A stretch of DNA of 64,000 bases from Mytilus californianus (lineage: Eukaryota; Mollusca; Bivalvia; Mytilida; Mytilidae), in NCBI RefSeq assembly GCF_021869535.1, contig NW_026262659.1, forward strand, positions 5,146,001 through 5,210,000. Reading direction: 5' to 3'. The notes beneath the pieces were generated by a model. It was given only the letters and a program-made list of their open reading frames with translations, was not told the origin of the DNA and did no database searches. The position numbers were made by a program, and so were the translations under genes. Below, in pieces: positions 57,491 through 64,000 of this stretch (positions within the stretch are counted from its first letter, which is position 1; every line of letters begins with the position of its first letter).

Positions 57491-57775
57491 GAAAAGCATG
57501 AAATATTTGTAACTGGACCAAAACATCCAAACAACATTCAATATAATATAATAAATCTAGGCAAAACCCGCATAAAGCTCTACAGTCTGATTGAATTGTT
57601 TTCGGATGTCTCCATAGGCTTCCACCGATTTTGGAAGTTGAAAAAGCATGAAATATTTGTCACTGGGCGAAAAAAACAAACAACTTTCAATCAATCTCTG
57701 CAAAACCTGTACAAAATTATACAGTCTAGTTGATTTTTTTGCAGATTTCTTCATAGGCTTCCACTGAATTTTTCA
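57491..57775. repeat. 150-bp tandem duplication
   Basis: 'aaagcatgaaatatttgt' to 'cataggcttccac' occurs twice, offset by 150 bp (57491 and 57641), with moderate divergence. Confidence 0.75.
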
Positions 57776-60407
57776 GCGTCTAATAGCGTGTTTCAAGTAT
57801 ACCTTACACCCGAACGATAATTGCAAGTTTATTTTTTACATTATATTTTTTTCTGCTCTTGTTCTACACGTAGCTCTAAGTTGATGGCGCCAATAGAGGA
57901 TAACGAACGGAGAACGACATCCGGTATTTCTATTTTACCTAATATGACTAAATTCCAGGGAAATCTTATTTCATACGTGGCAAATAAAAGGCAGTATATT
58001 AAACTGTTGAAAATCATCCTGTTGATATAAGAAACTACTCCGTGTGAACATGATATGATTTCTAGTGTCCACAACGGATCGAACCAGTCACATTTTACAT
58101 GAATATAAGATAAAGGAAATTAATTCCTGTGTAGGTATTAACAGATTAGTATATATAAAATCATTTCCAATGTCCAATAAGGGCTAATGAGGCACTAGAG
58201 ATTAGGAGTTTATTGCTCAAAACGGGTTCCCTCTTCTCCTGCTCGACTGCATGTCAGCCCGCCCGCCAGCTAAATTTCGTAATATTGTATCAGTCAGTTT
58301 TGCATTCAGTACAACCCGTCCAAAAGTTTTGAACACGGGTAAACACACCTTTAATGAAATGTTCGTCACTATTGAGTTCGAAAAAAAAGAAATAGCAAGT
58401 TGCTTTATTTTTTATGGATTAGCGAGGATTTTTTTTCTCCCATCCATTAATACTCCTTTTTTCTCGAATTTTAAATCCTTTCTGCAATACCCTCTCCTCC
58501 TGTCAGTGTCCCAAAATACAAAATAGGAAGAAAAATTATGTTGTAGATTATAATTATATTCTTCACGAAATAATTACTATTGAGTATTTATTCCAAATAC
58601 AACACCTTGCTTTTCAAATAAATTCGTCATTTCTTTAACACTTTTCTCTATTACCCCTTTTATATCTTTTATTATGAAGAAATTTTAATTTCAAAAGACA
58701 ATTAAAGATGTTTGATCAGATAAATGAATTAACAGCCCAGACAGTAGCTAACGCTTTCATTGAGTTTAATATTAATGAAAAACGGATAAAAAGTTACTTT
58801 GCCGTTCCCTCTTAAAGATTGAAATAAACAATTAATTTCCCCATAGGCGACAATGATAGCCTTTTTCGAGATACAGGCTTTAGAAAGTTGATTTTTTTAA
58901 CGAAACCTTGCTAAAATTAAAGAAAAGTTATTAGGACAGTATTTTTTGGTCCAAAAAATATAGGTTCGCGTTGCTTTTCTTAGCGTAATTTGTACATATC
59001 CCCCATGCCTATCAATTTTGCACTTAAAAATACGTGTCTCATCCTAGCGTATAAAAGACATCGATAAGTTCCGTTATGGCTAAGGAAAATAATTTATTTG
59101 GCCTTTGGTATAATGCAGAATGCACGAAGTCTCTAATAACAAAAAATAACGGGCGCACATATCAACCAATCATGATTAGCTATACTCTTGATTCTGAATA
59201 CCAAGTTATGCTCATAAAATGACTGCGCCCCTAAAATCTAATGGTTTATTGTAACCTATACGGTATTTAATACTTTCTAGAATCATGCAATTCATAGTTC
59301 GTTAGATGCACAAATATATATGCCACACAAAAATCATCTTCAAAACGTTCCAGAAGATGGCATTTCTCTCTGAATTTTCACAATTTTTTATCAGAGGTGA
59401 CCCCAGTCAATAATTTAAAATCTAATGGTTTATTGTAACCTATAGGACGCTAGCTGTCACAAAGGAATTTCTTTAAATAATTGTTATCATATTTCATGTA
59501 AACAAACCTTTAATGTGAATTAGGTGCACATATCAAAATGATCGGATTTATTGCATCTATAAATAGCATCAGTGGAAATACCAGATTTCAGTAAATAGAG
59601 TTTAATTGGTTTGACAAATAGCTGATGTATTTACGGCAGCCGCATCAAAAATAAATACGGACATATAATTAGTATCAGATACTTATGATATAATCAAGCA
59701 AGTGATTATATCAACCTATCGATCGCGATGTACTAGTATTCAATCTGATTTTCTCACCCTTTTCATGAAATAGTGACCTATTTTAGCTCATCACTACCAC
59801 TCATTACATAGTAAGTGGCCCCGAGATCTTCAGATCTACCTTTTTAAACGCATTTAAGTAATGTTCATATATATAATTGTGTGTGTTTTATCAATAGCTA
59901 ATACTGTGGTATTATCTTTGTGGCGTTATCAACCATGTAATTACGCATGCTATTCTATGCATCGGTTTCCAATGTTTGAATGAGTTTACAAAAAATATTG
60001 CTTGATATTGACCTTCAAGATAAAACCGCAACCTTGATAAAGGTAGAATTTTGCGAAAGACTGTAATTATTTGTGGTTCCGCTTTTAACAAACAGGATGT
60101 TTGATTATGATAAGGAAGAATTGGAGCTGCATTATGTTGTGTCAAAACTTTAAAGAATCCAGAGTGTAACAAAACTCCACTTAACTTAATAGTCATTTCA
60201 TCATAAAGTTTATAACACAATTCCGTCTGTTGAACACGTACGGTTTCTACATTTTCCAATTTTTTTACATAAAACTACATATCACACATACAGAGAAAAG
60301 TATATTTAATTCTAGGTATCTATTTAAACTTAGGCCTACATATTATTTCTTGTTAATATCTCTTACTCATTTTTTTAGTTCGTAATACACTATACAATAT
60401 AAAAAAG
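57776..60407. other. Non-coding interval
   Basis: No convincing exon in 2.6 kb. A 33-bp phrase ('aaaatctaatggtttattgt' plus 'aacctata') occurs at about 59234 and 59418, perhaps a minor dispersed repeat. Frames at 57821-58074, 58251-58526 and 59912-60259 have no family resemblance. Confidence 0.35.
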
Positions 60408-60520
60408 AAGATGTGGTATGTTTTCAAAAGAGACAACTCTCCACAAGAGACAAAATAACACAAAAAATAACTGCTAAAGGTGACACCGTACGGCCTTCAA
60501 CAATGAACCCAAACCGCATA
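60408..60520 (-). repeat. Penelope-like 3' tail
   Basis: 'aaaaaagaagatgtggtatg', 'agacaactctccacaagaga' and 'accgtacggccttcaacaat' in minus orientation; truncated after about 110 bp. Confidence 0.7.
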
Positions 60521-60944
60521 GTTAATAAACTTTACTTTCTTATCTGTTTTGGGACCTTATATCAAATTATCACTAACATTGGTTATAAAGATAATTTGTG
60601 CTGTTTTTTGATTTACAAAATTCAACTCCGACATTTGGTTTAAGTCTTAATGTTCTTTATCTTACATTATTGAATATATATATATTGAAGTTTTAAGTTT
60701 TGTCCACGCTGTGCATAAAAAAGGGGAAAAATTAAGGCTGAAAATGCACCAAGTATTTATATTCAATTCATTCATCAGTATTTGTTAAGCAGTGAAACCA
60801 GTAGAATTTTATTGGAACATTTTTCAACAATTTGATGTTTGAATAGACAAAATGTGAATATTCGTATTGAATATGAATAAATCGTGCATTTTCACCCTTA
60901 TTTTTCCTATATTTTTTTTACCTATATATATACTTTATCTATCC

Positions 60945-61092
60945 AACGCAATTATAATTTTGAACGTTGTTTTCAATTTAGATTTGTATAGTAGCATGAG
61001 TTCGAATCCCGGCGAGGGAAGAACAAAAAATTTGCGAAAGCAAATTTACAGATCCAACATTGTTGGGCTGATGTTTAGACGAGTTATATATA
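60945..61092 (+). repeat. Family E end fused to tRNA-like MITE right half
   Basis: 60945-60985 matches the end of family E ('gaacgttgttttcaatttag'). It passes without a gap into the B box and right arm of the element at 50027-50229 ('catgagttcgaatcccggcg', 'gggctgatgtttagacgagt'). Confidence 0.65.
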
Positions 61093-61235
61093 TATAAATA
61101 CTTAAAATTGAATTCTCCGTCCACACTAGTAGAAAAAGAAATAAAATTAAATTTCAAAATGCTCTTAAAGTCCTTTAATCTTCTACATTTTTTCACCAAC
61201 CGGTTTCACATCTTTGTAATAATCATGGATGATAA

Positions 61236-61236
<1 letters not shown>

Positions 61237-61270
<34 letters not shown>
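61237..61270. repeat. (TA)n microsatellite
   Basis: About 17 TA units next to another inverted tRNA-like MITE fragment. Confidence 0.9.
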
Positions 61271-61271
<1 letters not shown>

Positions 61272-61273
<2 letters not shown>

Positions 61274-61390
61274 GGCCAACAATGCTGGATCTGTAAATGT
61301 TTGTTCTTCCCTGGTCGGGATTAGACTTCATGCTACTGAGATATCGTGGCACCAAATCTCCTTGCACTATGCAATATTTTCTGAATTACA
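61272..61390 (-). repeat. tRNA-like MITE fragment, inverted
   Basis: The minus strand gives 'gatttggtgccacgatatct', 'agtagcatgaagtctaatcc' and 'acagatccagcattgttgg', matching the second half of the element at 50027-50229 with a damaged B box. Confidence 0.6.
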
Positions 61391-61399
61391 ATCAATTCC

Positions 61400-61896
61400 A
61401 ACAAATGTTATTGTACGAGAAAAACACAGACAGAAATTTGTTTATGCATATAATGATAATAATAATAATAAAAACACGAGGGTTTTGCCGTTTTACCACT
61501 GATAAGATTTACAAATAGCGTCAAAGAATTACACAACAAAAACATGCAATTGTGAATAAAAATGGAAACATAATATGATTGGAACGCGAGATTAAACATT
61601 GTAAACTATAACCTATGCAAAGATTTAAGTTATAAAAATCATGATAATTCGATAAAGTCTTATCAATTTATAAATTGGTACAAAAATAAATCATTGTAAA
61701 ACAGATATGGAATGGATATATGGATTATCAAACTTGATAAGTATTACAAATTTATGTTGTATCCTAATTATACTTATGATAATATAAGTTATCTTCCTTA
61801 CAACTTCCTTTAAGACAAAAGTTGTTATCTCCCATGTCTTAATTGTCAGGGTGAGTCTAAGAAAGATAACTCAAATTTGCCACAAGATGTAAGTAG
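61400..61896. other. Right interior of the giant insert
   Basis: No gene. The final 150 bp repeat the words 'aagataac' and 'gttatctc' (61795, 61827 and 61864), possible subterminal binding sites. Minus-strand frames are noise. Confidence 0.35.
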
Positions 61897-61944
61897 AATT
61901 ATGCTTTTTCATAATATTATGGTATTTCCTATTTGCCTCGACTG

Positions 61945-61949
61945 TACAC
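61945..61949. repeat. Target duplication copy TACAC
   Basis: The second copy of the 5-bp duplication bounding the giant insert; the first is at 38280-38284. Confidence 0.85.
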
Positions 61950-62524
61950 CATTGGAAGGAATTGACTTGTCGCCTTCCCAACTTTTAATGGGTAGACGAC
62001 CGAGAAATACTCTGCCTGCGTCAAAAGAAGTGTTGAAGCCTAATATGAACAACTCAATGAATGTAAAAAGACACTTTGACCGCGAGAAAGAAAAGCAAAA
62101 GTTTTATTATGACAAACGCAGAGGAGTGAAAGAATTACCAACAATAAATGATAAATGTGCCGTGCGTATGACACCTTTACCCGGCTCGAAGGATTGGAAA
62201 CCAGGAACTATTGTCAAGCACAGCGACAAACCTAGATCTTATATTGTGCAAAGGTCCGATTCAGGAAACAATCGCTTGTATAGGAGAAATCGTAAACACT
62301 TGCGTACTTCTACCGAAACAGCCTCCAAAGACATTAACCGCGAGACAATAAGTGACAATTTCGAATTAGACAATCTACCGAATAGAATTGAGACAGCCCC
62401 GAAAGAAACAAATGACAATAAGCGAGATGGAAGTAAAGAACACAACGAGGAAGTGAAGAGCTCAGATGTGACAACGACTAAATCAGGAAGGATTGTCAAG
62501 AAACCAGAGAAGCTTGATTTGTAA
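61950..62524 (+). CDS. pol: Gypsy pol, integrase C-terminal part
   Basis: This continues the integrase after the giant insert. The frame opens inside the insert's right inverted repeat, but native sequence begins at the Leu-Glu-Gly-Ile-Asp block (SPSQLLMGRRPR), the conserved helix after the DDE core. It then has a basic segment (KEKQKFYYDKRRG), a GPY/F-like module (WKPGTIV ... YRRNRKHLR) that binds DNA or chromatin, and an acidic, lysine-rich C terminus ending at TAA 62522. No stops or shifts. The protein is separated from its N-terminal 960 residues by 23.7 kb and cannot be expressed as a unit. Confidence 0.85.
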
Positions 62525-62723
62525 AACTTTGTGAATTAGACTTTTAAGTTTTCTCATATTAGCGTAGAACTTTATGAGCAAGTTTCATTTTTAGTTTACA
62601 TTAGAATAGACTTTAAAGTTGCTAGTTCCGAAATCCGAAATTTTCATATAATGTCAATTCAATTTAATTCAATTTGTGAGTGCAATTAGAGACTTTTAAA
62701 ATTCTTCAATTAGTTTCATTTGC
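62525..62723. other. Gypsy 3' untranslated region
   Basis: AT-rich, between the pol stop and the polypurine tract. No env-like frame. Confidence 0.6.
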
Positions 62724-62737
62724 GAGAGAAAGAGAGA
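62724..62737 (+). promoter_or_regulatory. Polypurine tract
   Basis: GAGAGAAAGAGAGA directly precedes the 3' LTR and would prime plus-strand synthesis. Confidence 0.85.
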
Positions 62738-62879
62738 TGTAATATCATTCAATTGTTATCATGTAGTTTGCTGTTATCATGTAGTTAATACTTATGCATA
62801 GGTGACTACGTTACCTTCCCCATCCTTGTAACTGCCCTTATCAAATAAAACGTGCAACTCAACTGTGGTTGTTATTACA
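62738..62879 (+). repeat. 3' LTR, 142 bp
   Basis: TGTAATATC...TTATTACA, intact, matching both pieces of the 5' LTR. Contains AATAAAA at about 62844-62850. Followed by the AAGTC duplication at 62880-62884. Confidence 0.92.
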
Positions 62880-62884
62880 AAGTC

Positions 62885-64000
62885 TATCTTTAAAAGCATT
62901 TATTTATACAGATTTTATGAAAGCTTTCTATAAAAGAGAGACGAAAGATACCAAAGGGATATACCAACTCATAAGTAAACAAACTAACCATGCCATCGCA
63001 AATAAAACAGAAAAAAACTTTCTGGTGTGGTAATTATAACATCAGCCGGTGAAATGTTTGCTTTGTTCGATGGATTTGTTTAACGTGAGGGTACCCAAAA
63101 TGCACTTAATTTGACGTTTTTTTCACCTACGTTTATTTATGATCTAGACTAAAGTTTCCATTATGTGTTTATTTTGTAGATGTATCATTATTTTCTATAT
63201 AGTTCCACCGATTCAATTTTGAATCCATATTGAATCATAGAAAAATGAGTTTGAACAGACCTCCAAACGATCAATGATTCTGTAATGAGGAGTACTCAAA
63301 TTGCATCCATGCTTAAATTCACATCCTTAAAAGTCGATTAACAGATATTTTGTTTTGTTTCTTTAAATATTTAGAACAATTTGACATTAGTCCATGCGTA
63401 CTATTCATTTTTAAGAAAAGAATGCTTGTAACATATTTTATTTGCTTTTTTTTTAAAAGATGACTTTTTGTGGACGTCGCATGGCGACGTTCCCGTACCT
63501 TTTACTTTTTCCAGTGAACACTTCATCTGTTTATATATACTGTGAACTTTTTGTGTATATTTAAATATATTTACCTATGTTGAAAGACGTGCATAGTGTC
63601 AAATCATAAAAATACAAATTGTTTAGTCTCTAGGAAACTTGTAAGATTTCCTCTGCTATTTTCATCAAATAGGTGCAATTTGGGTACTCGGTGCAATTTG
63701 GGTACCGTGACGTTAGGCTCAATTTGTGAAGATGTTTGCATATTCAAATAAAATATCCGTTATTTGTTTGTTTTCCTCACTTTTGTTTTACACTTTGCAT
63801 CGTCAGGGTCAATGCCTTCTCTTGTTTTTGGTTGTGATATTATGTATCTGCTAATTTTTTCTTTATGTTATTTACTGATAATTTTGTTTTTTTTTTCTTA
63901 CTCTGTTGTGATCTGTTATTTATTTTAGGGTCTTGACTGCTCATTATCTTTTAAGATAGTATATGTTTCTTTTTATCGATTCTCTTGGTTATTATTTTTA
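62885..64000. other. Right flank, non-coding
   Basis: 62930-63000 ('agagagacgaaagatacca', 'ccaactcataagtaaacaaa') looks like a dispersed repeat. A 15-bp phrase 'ggtgcaatttgggtac' recurs at 63671 and 63690. There is no gene evidence to the window's end. Confidence 0.4.

Larger units (their letters stand above)
38285..61944. mobile_element. Giant 23.7-kb TIR-bounded insertion, unknown class
   Basis: The left end at 38285 and the inverted right end at 61944 share CAGTCGAGGCAAATAGG and four further bases (21 bp perfect), then after two mismatches CATAATATTATGAAA (15 bp perfect), then weaker similarity to about 48 bp. TACAC is duplicated at 38280-38284 and 61945-61949. Excision with one TACAC copy leaves the gypsy pol frame continuous, so this is a true insertion. 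The CAG...CTG termini recall hAT elements, some of which make 5-bp duplications, but no transposase, hAT dimerisation domain or other large frame was found. The contents are unrelated repeats and AT-rich DNA. Confidence 0.8.
27357..62879 (+). mobile_element. Ty3/gypsy LTR retrotransposon with two nested insertions
   Basis: The outer borders are TG...CA LTRs flanked by the 5-bp duplication AAGTC (27352-27356 and 62880-62884). Order: 5' LTR (27357-27451 plus 34665-34716), PBS, gag, pol (to 38284, then from 61950), polypurine tract, 3' LTR. Without the LINE and the giant insert the element is about 4.65 kb. Short LTRs, a 5-bp duplication, a Leu-type PBS and a Mag-like gag-pol are consistent with the Steamer-like elements of bivalves; that link is inference. 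Near-identity of the two LTRs marks a recent insertion. Confidence 0.9.

Noticed and set aside
57416..57733. 105-codon frame as a gene
   Set aside because: It spans a G-run and a 150-bp tandem duplication, with no domain or conservation signal.
59912..60259. 115-codon minus frame (ENVETVRVQQTELCYKLYDE)
   Set aside because: Composition is fair, but it has no recognisable family, splice structure or neighbours. I could not separate it from chance.
38285..61944. Polinton/Maverick or virus-like giant element
   Set aside because: Size fits, but there is no polymerase, integrase, ATPase or capsid-like frame, the TIRs are short and the duplication is 5 rather than 6 bp.

Overview
This is AT-rich, gene-poor eukaryotic DNA packed with transposable elements. 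It is most likely from a bivalve mollusc, probably a marine mussel (Mytilus). I base this on its repeats: a Penelope-like 3' tail in more than ten copies, tRNA-derived SINEs with the Meta-domain-like core known from bivalves, and a short-LTR Ty3/gypsy element with a Leu-type primer site. Species assignment is inference; no database search was possible. There are no bacterial-style operons, rRNA genes or CRISPR arrays.

Left part (1-27356): mostly non-coding, with one convincing host exon, the signal-peptide-bearing first exon of a serine beta-lactamase-like protein (6828-7141, minus). Around it lie Penelope-like fragments, tails, SINEs, MITEs, foldbacks and tandem arrays (81, 29, 181, 161 and 50 bp units). 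At 14545-18420 an old Penelope-like copy carries an amplified 81-bp minisatellite in its 3' UTR, and a second Penelope-like copy has landed inside that minisatellite.

Centre and right (27357-62879): one nested structure. A Ty3/gypsy LTR retrotransposon (142-bp LTRs, 5-bp target duplication AAGTC, PBS, gag, pol, polypurine tract) holds two large insertions. (1) A 7.2-kb APE-type LINE sits in the 5' LTR; it encodes SGNH-hydrolase-like, PHD-finger and endonuclease/reverse transcriptase proteins. (2) A 23,660-bp segment (38285-61944) interrupts the integrase region of pol. It is bounded by terminal inverted repeats of about 48 bp (first 21 bp perfect) and a perfect 5-bp duplication TACAC. Removing it returns pol to one continuous frame. 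The two gypsy LTRs are practically identical, so the host element, and therefore the giant insertion, is young.

The 23.7-kb insert shows no transposase. It holds ordinary mussel intergenic DNA and older repeats: a 1,982-bp non-autonomous CACTA element with CTA duplications, MITEs, foldbacks, SINEs, and a tRNA-like sequence enclosed by 25-bp perfect inverted repeats. It is the most unusual object here: either a giant non-autonomous DNA transposon or a chromosomal segment mobilised between two transposon ends.

Right flank (62885-64000): non-coding.

Repeat families labelled A-F below are my own working names.
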